Source: an uncultured Geobacteraceae bacterium (GTDB lineage: Bacteria > Desulfobacterota > Desulfuromonadia > Geobacterales > Pseudopelobacteraceae). From it: a stretch of 40,811 nucleotides of DNA. The notes beneath the pieces are model-generated. The model did not search any database, was not told the DNA's origin, and saw only the letters and a program-made list of their open reading frames with translations. The DNA lies in contig CAIMXI010000482.1 of NCBI GenBank assembly GCA_903845365.1, positions 1 to 40,811 on the forward strand, given 5' to 3'. Below are positions 6,672-15,632 of the stretch, piece after piece. How positions within the stretch are numbered: the first letter of the stretch is position 1; each line of letters starts with the position of its first letter. The translations under genes were made by a program, and so were the position numbers.

Positions 6672-8720
6672 ATGGGATTGTTTGATATCTTTAAAAAGAA
6701 TGAGCAAGCGCAACCTCAACGCGACCAACAGTCACCTGCGACACAAGTTGAAACGTCCCGTGAATATAAGAAAGGCGATTTAATTGGCAATAAGTACCAA
6801 GTTTACGATGTGCTGGGTAAAGGGGGCTGCGGAATTGTTTACCTGGCATTTTGCACTGAATCCGGTTCCGTATATGCCCTCAAGTCTTTTTTGGATAAAT
6901 TCAACACTAATATAGCCATCAGAGATCGATTTAAGAAAGAAGCGTTGGTATGGGTCAGTCTTGGTAGGCACCCATTTATCGTCAATGCCCGTCTTGTCGA
7001 TGAAATATCAGGGCGTCTGTTTATAGCAACTGAATTTATTGCCCCCAGTGAAAATGGCCTTAACAGTTTGGAGTCGTATCTTGAAAAACAGCCACCTGAT
7101 TTTGAGCAAAGCCTACTCTGGGCTATTCAATTTTGCCACGGTATGGAATACGCATATTCGAAAGGGATCAAAGCTCACCGTGATATTAAGCCAGCTAACA
7201 TACTGATTGATGGAGATAAAAATATAAAAATCTCCGACTTTGGTTTGGCTGGTGTAGTTGATTCAAATACCATTTCTGGTTTCTCCGCAGGAAACGATGC
7301 GGAAGGAATGCAGACAGCTTTTGGCACAGGTATGGGGACGCCTACCCACATGCCACCGGAGCAATTTATCAATGCGGCTGAATGTGATGAAAGAAGTGAT
7401 ATCTACAGTTTCGGAATCGTACTGTATCAGCTGGTGAATAATGGCAGACTGCCATTCTATACAGAAAACAGATCACAATTTTGGCAAATAATGCACCACC
7501 TTCATGGAAATACTCGAGTTCCTGCTTCTGACTCAAAACTATCGCCTACAATAATAAAATGTTTAGAAAAGAATCCGAGTGGGCGCTTCAAAACTTTTGC
7601 TGATTTGAGAAATGAATTGCAGTCAATGTACAGCCATCTGACTGGGAAGCATGTTTTTGTGCCTAAAGTTGGGGAGATGAATGCATCTGACTGGAATAAT
7701 ATGGGTGTCTCTTTAGATAAAATAGGCAAAACAGATAAAGCACTCGAGTGTTATGAAAAAGTTATTGCTTTGAATCCAAACCACTTTAAAGCTTGGAATA
7801 ATAAAGGTTTAATATATATCAAACAAAATATCCTTGATAACGCTATAAAATGTTTTGACAAATCTATGGAACTTTCTGGCGTTAATGCACTGGTCATGAC
7901 CAACAAAGCTATTGCACTTGAATTACAAGGAAGGCTTGATAATGCGATTGGGTGTTACTTGCAGTCGATACAGTTAAATCCGAATTACTTGGGCACTTGG
8001 ATGAGTTTAAGCATATGCCAGTGCAAAATAGGTAGTTATCATGAGGCATTAGTATCTGTTGATAAAGCACTGGAGATCAGTCCTGACTATGCCAACGCTT
8101 GGAATACTAAAGGACATATTTTATACGTTTTTGATAGAGATCAGGACGCGTTTATCTGTTTCAATAAGGCAATTCAGCTTGATCCTTTTAATATCCCTGC
8201 ATTAGAGAATCTGGCAACAATGTCATGCGATCTTGGTCGTCATGACAAGGTGATAGATTTTTATAATGGCATATTGGCGATAAACTCTAACCATTTGAAC
8301 GCGTGGATAAAAAAAGCTCAAAGCTTAGTTTTATTGGAGCAGCTAGACGAAGCGTTGTGGTGTTTTGGTAAGGCAACTGAAATAAATATTCATACTTTAG
8401 AAGCTTGGATTGGTTGCGCCGATATTTTCTGGAAGAAAGATGATTTAAAGCAGGCATTCAATTCTTACCATAATGCACTGCTTGTTGATCCGGATAATAC
8501 ACATGCGCTGTGTCAGCAAGGTGAAATATATTTACTGGCCAATAGTTATGAGGATGCTCTGGAACGATTTGAAGCTGCAATATCTGTTGATGACTCATAT
8601 GCTGATGCGTGGCTCGGGAAATCTCATGCGTTAGGTGAGCTTGACAGAGAAGATGAAGCTGATGAAGCTTATTATCGCTACGAGGAACTAAAATCTCCTG
8701 ATGACGAAGTGGCTGATTAA
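6672..8720 (+). CDS. Ser/Thr protein kinase with TPR repeats
   Basis: This 682-residue protein has a short N-terminal tail (MGLFDIFKKNEQ), a Hanks-type kinase domain at about residues 38-320 and then roughly nine TPR repeats from about 337 to the end. Kinase motifs are intact: GKGGCGIVY, the Lys in YALKSF, His169-Arg170-Asp171 and Asp189-Phe-Gly. TPRs are recognised by repeats such as AWNNKGLIYIKQN and ALECYEKVIALNPN. ATG 6672 is chosen because AGGAG (6662-6666) precedes it by 5 nt; longer readings enter the pseudogene upstream. No membrane segment is visible, so it is probably cytosolic. The TPRs likely bind partner proteins. Confidence 0.9.
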   Translation: MGLFDIFKKNEQAQPQRDQQSPATQVETSREYKKGDLIGNKYQVYDVLGKGGCGIVYLAFCTESGSVYALKSFLDKFNTNIAIRDRFKKEALVWVSLGRHPFIVNARLVDEISGRLFIATEFIAPSENGLNSLESYLEKQPPDFEQSLLWAIQFCHGMEYAYSKGIKAHRDIKPANILIDGDKNIKISDFGLAGVVDSNTISGFSAGNDAEGMQTAFGTGMGTPTHMPPEQFINAAECDERSDIYSFGIVLYQLVNNGRLPFYTENRSQFWQIMHHLHGNTRVPASDSKLSPTIIKCLEKNPSGRFKTFADLRNELQSMYSHLTGKHVFVPKVGEMNASDWNNMGVSLDKIGKTDKALECYEKVIALNPNHFKAWNNKGLIYIKQNILDNAIKCFDKSMELSGVNALVMTNKAIALELQGRLDNAIGCYLQSIQLNPNYLGTWMSLSICQCKIGSYHEALVSVDKALEISPDYANAWNTKGHILYVFDRDQDAFICFNKAIQLDPFNIPALENLATMSCDLGRHDKVIDFYNGILAINSNHLNAWIKKAQSLVLLEQLDEALWCFGKATEINIHTLEAWIGCADIFWKKDDLKQAFNSYHNALLVDPDNTHALCQQGEIYLLANSYEDALERFEAAISVDDSYADAWLGKSHALGELDREDEADEAYYRYEELKSPDDEVAD

Positions 8721-8826
8721 GAAGTTTTTAATGAGCTCGTAAAGCTATCAAATGAGCTGAATGCAGCAAAAACCACAAATAACAGCTAGGCGACATTTTC
8801 TCAATCAACCAGTACAGTGACAAAAT

Positions 8827-9543
8827 ATGGCAAAAACACCAAATCCGGGCAAATGTGTCCACTGTCTTAAATTCCATAAGGAGTTGACCTGGGACCACGT
8901 ATTTCCAAAAGCGTGGTATCCGTATACAACCAGGCAAAATCTGTACAAATGGCAAGTTCCGAGCTGCAAGCGCTGTAACAAAATGTATGGTGAACTTGAA
9001 GAGGATCTGATGATCAGGCTTGCCATGTGCCTTGATCCTCTTGACCCAAGCTGTGCAGGTATCGTCGAGAAAGGACTGCGTGCCGTAAATCCTTCTTATG
9101 CAAAAAACGAGAAAGACGGGCGAGCGCGATTGGCAAAAAGAAATGAAATCCTCAAAGGCGCATTTGAGGGTAATGCTATTCCTCTTCAAGCAGTTTATCC
9201 AAATTTTGGGGTGCATCAACAGCTACCCCTGCAAGCACAGACAGCAATCTCTATTCCTGCAAAGGCTGTTCAGCGTCTTGCCGAGAAAATAGTGAGAGGA
9301 ATCTTCTTGATAGAAGATGGGAAACTGATAGAACCGCCATACGAAATATCATATTACGTTCTTCATGATGCGGGGACGGCAGAAATCGTTCAAATGCTCG
9401 CACAATATGGAAGTATTCATGCGAGGGAGCCGGGCATTGTAGTCCAACGGGCAGTAGCCCACGAAGATGCAATTTCGTCATTTTTTCTCATTGAGATTTG
9501 GAACAGGTTCAAAATTTATGCTGCAGTTCAAGAGGATATGTAG
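8827..9543 (+). CDS. HNH endonuclease-like protein
   Basis: This 238-residue protein has an N-terminal HNH/treble-clef motif: Cys10-x2-Cys13, Asp23-His24 in LTWDHVFPK, Asn38 and Cys47-x2-Cys50. That layout fits a zinc-stabilised metal-dependent nuclease. The C-terminal 190 residues are not recognised. It sits between two kinase genes on the same strand, 106 nt after the first, with no clear terminator between. The ATG has only a weak ribosome site. Nuclease activity and target are inferred; it could be an effector of the island. Confidence 0.75.
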   Translation: MAKTPNPGKCVHCLKFHKELTWDHVFPKAWYPYTTRQNLYKWQVPSCKRCNKMYGELEEDLMIRLAMCLDPLDPSCAGIVEKGLRAVNPSYAKNEKDGRARLAKRNEILKGAFEGNAIPLQAVYPNFGVHQQLPLQAQTAISIPAKAVQRLAEKIVRGIFLIEDGKLIEPPYEISYYVLHDAGTAEIVQMLAQYGSIHAREPGIVVQRAVAHEDAISSFFLIEIWNRFKIYAAVQEDM

Positions 9544-9583
9544 GTTAGAAAACTGATAACACCATTTCAGATAAGAGTTGGCC

Positions 9584-12500
9584 ATGCATACAAACTGGGA
9601 AGTCGGCCAGACAATTGACGGTTTATATGAGATTTTCGGTTCTTCCTCTGGAGGTATGGGAGCGGTCTATTTTGTCAACCACCTGAAGTGGAAAATTCCT
9701 CTTGCTGTCAAAACACCGCTGCTTACTCTCATCAACTCACCTTCAGCATACCGGCGCTATATCAAAGAAGCTGAAACATGGATAAATATCGGGATGCATC
9801 CTCATATCGTGTCCTGTTTCTATGTACGTGACCTGGACGGGATTCCGCGAATTTTCATCGAATATGTAAGCGGTGGCACCCTAAAGGATCTGATTGACAA
9901 TAAACAGCTTGGAGACATCAACTACTTACTTGATTTGGCGATTCAGTTTTCCATGGCAATGGAGTACGTCCACGAGCTCGGCATTATTCATAGAGATATA
10001 AAACCGGCAAACTGCATGATCACGGGCGATGGCGAGCTGAAAGTCACTGATTTCGGCATAGCCAAACTTGGGGATGATGTGCCGGATACGGATGACAAGC
10101 CGCACTTTGCAACAAGCTATGAAGGACTGACCATGACGGGCACAGGATTTGGTACTCCCGAATACATGGCTCCGGAGCAGTTCCTGGATGCGAAGAACAT
10201 TGGTAAAGAAGCTGACATATATGCATTCGGAGTGATGCTGTACGAAATGGTTTGCGGTTCCCGACCTTTCGTGATGCCCGCTGGAATGAATGCCCAGGCC
10301 AGAGATTACTTTTATCGAAATGCCCATTTCAACGAAACCCCACGCCCGCCCGCTGAAATAAACAGACACATTCCGCTGTCATTAAACCGCTTGATATTGA
10401 AATGTCTTGAGAAAGACGTTTCAAAACGATTACAAAGTTTTGCCCAAATCTCTGCGATGCTGTCGGATTGTTGCAAGGAGGTAGGTACTTCCAATCACAG
10501 AATAAAGCCTGATACACTAAAGTTAAAGGCCGACAGTCTTAACAACAAAGCGATTTCTTATCTCGATTTGGGAAAAAGCGACGAGGCATTTTACTGTTGG
10601 CAACAAGCCCTTGCGGAAGATCCACAACATTTTGAAGGGACTTTTAACTATGGTTATTGTCAGTGGCAACAAGGCGCGTTGTACCGTGATGTATTAAGAT
10701 CGCAAATGGAAAATCTGAAGAGCAAACATGAAGAGAACTATGCGTTTTGGCGAATCCTTGCATGGCTCTACTACGAGGTAGGTGATATTGATGCACTTGA
10801 AAAGTTACAAAACTCATCTCATAGAGTTACTACTCCTGAATTTATAGAACTCTATAATGAACTAAATACACCAAACTGTAGGTGGTTACGTATATATAAG
10901 GCGACTAATTTCCGAAATGCAAAAACTGTTTCCTTTTCTGCTGATGGTAGATACCTCTTTTCAGTCAGTTATGCAGTAGGACTTCGGCAGTGGGGGACAA
11001 CAAGCGGGAAGGAGTTCACGCATTTTGAAATACCTAAGGGATATGTAAATTCCTTTATCTTTTCACCCGATGGCAAATATGCACTTGCAGGCTGCCGAGA
11101 AGGGTTGATTATCCTTTTGGATGTGATAACGGGAAAGGAGATCAGAAGTTTTGAGTGGAGTGGTGAACATGTGGATATCAATGATTTTCAAATTGACCCT
11201 GAACGAATAGATGAGGATTTTTACAATCGAATAGTTACCAGAAAAATTAGAATTACTAACATAGTTCATTCACTCGGATTCTCGTTAGGCAGCACCTCGA
11301 TTATAGCGTCTGGGAGCACATCATATACTTGTGTGCTTAAATGTGACCAGAATTGCACTATTAATCTCAACGACCATCCTGACTATAACGCTATTATTCA
11401 ATGGGATACAAATACAGGTCGTGAGGTTCAGCGCCTTAAAGCATGTGGAAAAATCAATTCCGTCGCTTTTTCTCCTGATGGCAAATATATCCTTTCTGGG
11501 AGTTCTCAAAGCAATAATTCAGGCGAAAACACTCTTAAACTTTGGGACGTCATTACCGGAAAAGATCTCAGGAGGTTTGATGGATATAATGAAAGCATAA
11601 ATTCGGTTGCTTTTTCCTCGGATGGAAAGCTCGCCATCTCTGCAGGTACACTCAGAGTTTGGGAATTGGCTACAGGTAAAGTTCTGTCACTATTTGAGGA
11701 CTATCATGATCCAATCGCTTTATCGCCCGATGGCAGATTTATTCTGGCGGGCAGTAATAAGAATGGTTACGAAAATACAATCACCCTCCTGGACGCTATG
11801 ACAGGTGATGAAGTCAGTCGTTTTGAGGGGCATAGTGTGACTGTGTACGCGGTTGCTTTCTCCCCAGGCGGCCGGTACATTCTCATTGGCGGGTGGGGTG
11901 GTATAAAACTTCAGTCGTGGGGACGCCCCTTGAAAAAAGCATCAGATGTCGGTCTATATCCTGTACTATGCCGTATCAGGCCAACGCTGGATATGTTAAC
12001 AGAATCAAAAGAAGCTCTGAGTCATCTGACTGTTGCTAATACTCTCATTGGGAAGGGGAGCTATAAAGAGGCTTATCAGTATTTAAGAACAATCCAACGT
12101 ATTAGTGGCTATGAAAAAAACGAGGAAGTACTTGATCAGATTAATCTTTGCGGTATTAAAGGCAATGGGGTTCGTAAAAATTTTAAAATTGCATGGGCTA
12201 TAGCTTCGTTTTCGGGACATAGTGCTTATGTAACCACGATCGCTTTCTCCCCCGACGGTAAACATATTATTTCTGGCGGTGCTGATAACCAAATAAACCA
12301 AATAGAGGACTCAATAGAAAATTGCAACATCAGACTATGGGAAATATCAAGTTGCAAAGAAATGAGATACAGAAATGTATCTGAAGGCGTTGTCGATTAT
12401 GTCAAATTTTCACATTGCGGAAAATATGCTCTGACGGGTATAAGCGCTCCTTCAGATGAAAGCTATGATGAAACTATTCATGATGCCAGCAGATGTATCA

Positions 12501-13198
12501 TTATTGTTTGGGAAGTGCTTACCGGTATTGAGATCAGACGTTTTGAGGTTTATGGTAGAGAGATATGTAACTTTAAATTTTCATCTGACGCCAAGTTCGT
12601 CCTTTCATGGGGGTCTGATGAAAATAATATCTGGCTTTGGGATATAGAAACAGGGAATGAGATCAGGCATTTTGAAGAATATACTGGAAGAGTAACAACA
12701 CTGGCATCCTCTCCTGATGGCAGGTTCATTCTCGCTGGCGATGTTGATAAAAAAGTAATTATTCTTTGGGAAGTATCGACAGGTAGGAAGCTCAAACAGT
12801 TTGCAATTTACGGTACGTTCTTGGCAGGTTCTTTCTCGACAAATGGTAAGTACGTTCTTTTTAGCGGGGAGGAAAGTCGCAGCATCAGACTCTGGGAAAT
12901 TGCGACCGGTCGAGAAGTCAGGCAATTTGAGGGGCATAATGGTAATCAAATAAGGAGTGCTATTTTTTCCCCTGATGGCAATTATGTTCTCACTCGTGAA
13001 GTGAATTATATAGACCAGAATATGGAAGAGAAACTAAGCCTTTGGCATGCAGCTACTGGGAGAAAGTTTCATTTATATAATTCAGCTGCACGTATTACAG
13101 CTTTTTCTCATGACAACAGATACCTTGCATTTTCTAATCGTGATAATTCGATAACGCTACTGGAACTTGACTGGGAATGGGAATTCCCAGAAGGATAA
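9584..13198 (+). CDS. Ser/Thr protein kinase with TPR-like and WD40 repeats
   Basis: This very large protein (1204 residues) has a kinase domain at residues 1-300 with SSGGMGAVY loop, His136-Arg137-Asp138 and Asp156-Phe-Gly. A TPR-like segment follows at about 310-400. A first WD40 block spans about 430-785, a second TPR-like link lies near 790-860, and a second WD40 block runs to the end. WD40 units are marked by FSPDGKYILSG and LWDVITGK-type motifs, about 6-7 per block, enough for two propellers. ATG 9584 is preferred over TTG 9578 because AAGAG (9573-9577) is spaced for it. No membrane helix is seen. The repeats suggest a scaffold that senses or assembles partners. Confidence 0.9.
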   Translation: MHTNWEVGQTIDGLYEIFGSSSGGMGAVYFVNHLKWKIPLAVKTPLLTLINSPSAYRRYIKEAETWINIGMHPHIVSCFYVRDLDGIPRIFIEYVSGGTLKDLIDNKQLGDINYLLDLAIQFSMAMEYVHELGIIHRDIKPANCMITGDGELKVTDFGIAKLGDDVPDTDDKPHFATSYEGLTMTGTGFGTPEYMAPEQFLDAKNIGKEADIYAFGVMLYEMVCGSRPFVMPAGMNAQARDYFYRNAHFNETPRPPAEINRHIPLSLNRLILKCLEKDVSKRLQSFAQISAMLSDCCKEVGTSNHRIKPDTLKLKADSLNNKAISYLDLGKSDEAFYCWQQALAEDPQHFEGTFNYGYCQWQQGALYRDVLRSQMENLKSKHEENYAFWRILAWLYYEVGDIDALEKLQNSSHRVTTPEFIELYNELNTPNCRWLRIYKATNFRNAKTVSFSADGRYLFSVSYAVGLRQWGTTSGKEFTHFEIPKGYVNSFIFSPDGKYALAGCREGLIILLDVITGKEIRSFEWSGEHVDINDFQIDPERIDEDFYNRIVTRKIRITNIVHSLGFSLGSTSIIASGSTSYTCVLKCDQNCTINLNDHPDYNAIIQWDTNTGREVQRLKACGKINSVAFSPDGKYILSGSSQSNNSGENTLKLWDVITGKDLRRFDGYNESINSVAFSSDGKLAISAGTLRVWELATGKVLSLFEDYHDPIALSPDGRFILAGSNKNGYENTITLLDAMTGDEVSRFEGHSVTVYAVAFSPGGRYILIGGWGGIKLQSWGRPLKKASDVGLYPVLCRIRPTLDMLTESKEALSHLTVANTLIGKGSYKEAYQYLRTIQRISGYEKNEEVLDQINLCGIKGNGVRKNFKIAWAIASFSGHSAYVTTIAFSPDGKHIISGGADNQINQIEDSIENCNIRLWEISSCKEMRYRNVSEGVVDYVKFSHCGKYALTGISAPSDESYDETIHDASRCIIIVWEVLTGIEIRRFEVYGREICNFKFSSDAKFVLSWGSDENNIWLWDIETGNEIRHFEEYTGRVTTLASSPDGRFILAGDVDKKVIILWEVSTGRKLKQFAIYGTFLAGSFSTNGKYVLFSGEESRSIRLWEIATGREVRQFEGHNGNQIRSAIFSPDGNYVLTREVNYIDQNMEEKLSLWHAATGRKFHLYNSAARITAFSHDNRYLAFSNRDNSITLLELDWEWEFPEG

Positions 13199-13268
13199 AT
13201 GTAATCAGAAAGACCCGTTCAGTAAAAAATCAGCAAGCAGCATTATATAAGCTTAAAAAAGGAAATAT

Positions 13269-14021
13269 ATGACGCCACAAAACACGCCAGTATCATCTCA
13301 AACAGCCACTTCAAACGTTGAACAGGCAATTCTGGAAAGAATGACGGAAAGACTTTTGAAGATGCAAAAACTTTTACAAGAAGGTCGAATGAACCAAGTC
13401 GCACTGCAAATGTGGGTATTATTTCTTCGTGCGAATTTATCCAAATTATACGGCAAAGACAGTGATGTAATTCAATTATTACAGCCGATTAAAGGAAAAG
13501 TGGACCCTCAAACAATAATTGAAACTGCTAGAATTTCTCTTGAAAACGTTGGAAATTATATTCGTACCATACAAGACACTGGGAAGTTATCATTTGGAAT
13601 TAGAAGTCACGGAAAAATATTTATTGGTCACGGTAGATCACCACTATGGCGTGAGTTAAAAGACTTTTTATCAGATCGACTCGGTTTAAGCTGGGATGAG
13701 TTTAACCGCGAAGCTGTTGCAGGTTTTCCTACCTTTGAACGAATTACGCAGATGCTCTCAGAAGCCGAATTTGCCTTCCTTATCATGACTGCAGAAGATG
13801 CCCATCTCGACGAATCAATACACGCTAGAGAGAATGTTGTTCATGAGGTTGGCCTGTTTCAAGGTAAATTGGGGCCAAAGAAGGCTATTATTCTGTTGGA
13901 AGATGGCTGCGAGGAATTTTCTAACATTGTTGGCCTCTCACAGATTCGTTTTCCGAAAGGCAATATTTCAGCGGTATTCGAGGAAATTCGGAGAGTGCTT
14001 GAGATGGAAGGTATGATTTAA
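13269..14021 (+). CDS. TIR-like domain protein, predicted nucleotide-binding/NADase
   Basis: This 250-residue protein has a helical N-terminal half and a C-terminal TIR-like domain from about residue 116 (KIFIGHGRS) to the end. The pattern ARENVVHEVGLFQGKLG, then KAIILLEDG and SNIVGLSQIRFP, matches the predicted nucleotide-binding TIR-like family (PF10137 type). Members of that family serve as NAD-cleaving effectors in some antiphage systems, including STING-linked ones. Glu193 in HEVG, or Glu188, is the candidate catalytic residue. The gene follows the WD40 kinase by 70 nt on the same strand, with AAAAAAGGA before the ATG. NADase activity is inferred. Confidence 0.8.
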   Translation: MTPQNTPVSSQTATSNVEQAILERMTERLLKMQKLLQEGRMNQVALQMWVLFLRANLSKLYGKDSDVIQLLQPIKGKVDPQTIIETARISLENVGNYIRTIQDTGKLSFGIRSHGKIFIGHGRSPLWRELKDFLSDRLGLSWDEFNREAVAGFPTFERITQMLSEAEFAFLIMTAEDAHLDESIHARENVVHEVGLFQGKLGPKKAIILLEDGCEEFSNIVGLSQIRFPKGNISAVFEEIRRVLEMEGMI

Positions 14022-14243
14022 GGGCTGTCTTCTTTGTTTCCCCATGTTTAGGTGTGGTTGAGCGGAGAACCACCAGCCCATCTCCAAAGTACCTCAAAGG
14101 AGTCAGCCCTTGACACGTACAAAGGCTCAGCACGATGGTTCTACCAGGCAAAAGGAACGCACAAACCCGTCGATGTGCTCCAAAAACGTAATAACAGGAA
14201 CTAAACAATACAAACTGCTCAATTGTCAAAAAGGAGAATAACT
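14022..14243. other. Gene-free stretch with nested hairpin potential
   Basis: No convincing gene is seen here. GGGCTG (14022-14027) can pair with CAGCCC (14074-14079), directly outside an inner GTGGTT (14054-14059)/AACCAC (14068-14073) hairpin. The rest, up to AAGGAG at 14231-14236, is the leader of the next gene. The minus strand is open for about 100 codons, but its protein is not recognised and lacks a ribosome site. It may be a recombination scar or a structured leader. Confidence 0.4.
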
Positions 14244-14630
14244 ATGGTACCAACTAACTACGAAGCACTCTGCTCAGCTCTCGACAAAACCGAAGACATC
14301 AAAGCAAATTTTAAAAAACTTTTTACCGAGAGGTTTTCAAACTTCATGAGTTGCCCTTCTGAATGCGTTGAAATCATAATAAACGAAACAGCGACGTCAC
14401 TTAACCCAGTTACATTCAGGGCTGATTTAAAATTTAAAGTAACTACAGGAGCAAACGAGACAACTCTTTGCGTAAATGGACTTGTATTTAAGCACCATTT
14501 AGACAAAGCCGTTAACTATCAAGATGCATGTTCATACAAAGGTACAGATATTCTTTTTACATCAAATCCATCGCCAATGTTTTTTGAGGTTTTGAAAGAC
14601 CTACGGAAAACCCTTGTCACTGAAGACTGA
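14244..14630 (+). CDS. Hypothetical protein, 128 residues
   Basis: I do not recognise this protein. It is 128 residues, soluble, with a helical N-terminus (TEDIKANFKKLFTERFSNF) and a strand-rich C-terminal half, and no signal peptide. ATG 14244 is chosen because AAGGAG at 14231-14236 gives 7-nt spacing; the in-frame TTG at 14223 lies before that site. It is AT-rich like the TIR gene and unlike purF or ilvD, suggesting a shared foreign origin. It lies between the TIR gene and broken toxin-antitoxin genes, so an accessory role is likely but unproven. Confidence 0.6.
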   Translation: MVPTNYEALCSALDKTEDIKANFKKLFTERFSNFMSCPSECVEIIINETATSLNPVTFRADLKFKVTTGANETTLCVNGLVFKHHLDKAVNYQDACSYKGTDILFTSNPSPMFFEVLKDLRKTLVTED

Positions 14631-14647
14631 CATAGCGTGGTCAACAT

Positions 14648-14696
14648 TTGGGGACGCCCTTAATATATTCACATTTGAGGAAAAGGGATGTCCCAA
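14648..14696. repeat. Hairpin-forming inverted repeat, REP-like
   Basis: TTGGGGACGCCCTT (14648-14661) and AAGGGATGTCCCAA (14683-14696) are near-perfect reverse complements around a 21-nt loop. A related GGGACGTCCC palindrome occurs at 38808-38817. Such sites recall REP-type or Y1-transposase-associated hairpins, but no transposase is visible here. Confidence 0.55.
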
Positions 14697-14770
14697 CTCT
14701 GTGTGGACTCGGTTGCGACGGAAAAACTGCCGCGCCGGTAACACTCATAGCCGTTCAACGGAGAAATCTG

Positions 14771-14932
14771 ATGCAATACCAACCCATAACCAAAAAGCTC
14801 CTCCAGAAAATGACCTCAAAAATCCCCCGCGCAATCAAACCCCGCAAGGTAGTGCTGTTCGGCTCACACGCACGCGGTACGGCTCGCCCTGACTCTGATC
14901 TGAGTTTTCTGATTCTCGAGGATAGCAAATGA
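14771..14932 (+). pseudogene. Truncated nucleotidyltransferase (MntA-like) fragment
   Basis: The frame gives 53 residues, starting at ATG 14771 with GGAG at 14760-14763. It holds the nucleotidyltransferase signature VVLFGSHARGTARPDSDLSFLI, then stops where about 45 further residues are expected. The full-length relative at 15633-15953 is 106 residues. Its TGA overlaps the ATG of the next PIN gene, so a deletion probably joined the two. It may still be translated, but a normal enzyme is unlikely because the third acidic strand is missing. MntA-type proteins act as antitoxins to HEPN toxins. Confidence 0.75.
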
Positions 14933-15411
14933 TGAAACGAACCGTATACCTTGAAACCAGTGTTGTCAGTTATCGAGTAGCTCGTCCGAGCCGAGATATA
15001 ATCGTGCTTGCCCGACAGGAAATTACCTCGGAATGGTGGGACAACGTTCTTCCTCATCTTGATGCATTCGTGTCACCCGTTGTGCTTGAAGAGATTGCCG
15101 GTGGCGACCCACATGCACAGATATTGCGACAACTGCTTGTTGCGAATATGTCGATACTTGCTGTTGATGAGCGCATCATTGCTCTTGCCGAAGCAATCTG
15201 CAAACAAATCCAACTGCCGGAACGGGCACAGGCGGATGCTTATCATATTGCTATACCTGCTGTGCATGGCGTTGATTACCTGGTGACATGGAACTGCAAA
15301 CATATCGCCAATGCTTTTATACTGCGAAGAATTGAACAGATTGTGCGGACAATGGGCTATGTAATGCCTGTGGTATGTACGCCGGAAGAACTGATGGAGG
15401 AGATACCATGA
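14929..15411 (+). CDS. PIN-domain protein, toxin-like
   Basis: This 160-residue protein begins RTVYLETSVVSYRVARPSRD, a PIN subfamily in which the usual first Asp is Glu. Further PIN features are the Glu of VVLEEIAGGDP, the acidic ERAQADAYHIAI segment and the VDYLVTWNCKHIAN strand. It starts at ATG 14929, overlapping the truncated nucleotidyltransferase, with a second ATG at 14932. It overlaps the next small gene by 4 nt. It is probably an RNase toxin whose antitoxin is the downstream small gene, a reversed order compared with the other PIN pairs here. Confidence 0.8.
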   Translation: MMKRTVYLETSVVSYRVARPSRDIIVLARQEITSEWWDNVLPHLDAFVSPVVLEEIAGGDPHAQILRQLLVANMSILAVDERIIALAEAICKQIQLPERAQADAYHIAIPAVHGVDYLVTWNCKHIANAFILRRIEQIVRTMGYVMPVVCTPEELMEEIP

Positions 15412-15596
15412 AAGATCCGATAGTAGATGAAGTCAGACAAATACGCCTGCGAATAGAAAAAGATTGCGCATTGGCGGGGACTTCATACAAAGACCACCTC
15501 TTGGCAGTTCAAAAAAAGTGGGAAGGTCGTTTGATCTTTCCACTAGATGAAAGAGTTTATGCAAAAGAAAATTCGACAAAGTATGAGTCGAAGTAG
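15408..15596 (+). CDS. Small protein paired with the PIN gene, possible antitoxin
   Basis: This 62-residue, charged protein begins MKDPIVDEVRQIRLRIEKDC and includes AGTSYKDHLLAVQKKW. Short proteins of this pattern often sit beside PIN genes of the YLETS type. ATG 15408 overlaps the PIN stop (4 nt), and GGAGGAG lies just before it, which decides the start. The antitoxin role is inferred from position only. No DNA-binding motif is evident. Confidence 0.65.
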   Translation: MKDPIVDEVRQIRLRIEKDCALAGTSYKDHLLAVQKKWEGRLIFPLDERVYAKENSTKYESK

Positions 15597-15632
15597 TCTT
15601 AAACTAAGTTTTCTGCAACTCAGGAGAAACTA

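Noticed and set aside
14022-14079. Integron attC site
   Set aside because: Pairing arms exist, but the required core motifs were not found and there is no integrase.
13921-14229. 102-residue minus-strand reading frame
   Set aside because: Overlaps the TIR gene end, has no ribosome site and encodes nothing recognisable.
14614-14892. 92-residue plus-strand reading frame
   Set aside because: Out of frame with the nucleotidyltransferase signature and low-complexity in composition; a shadow frame.
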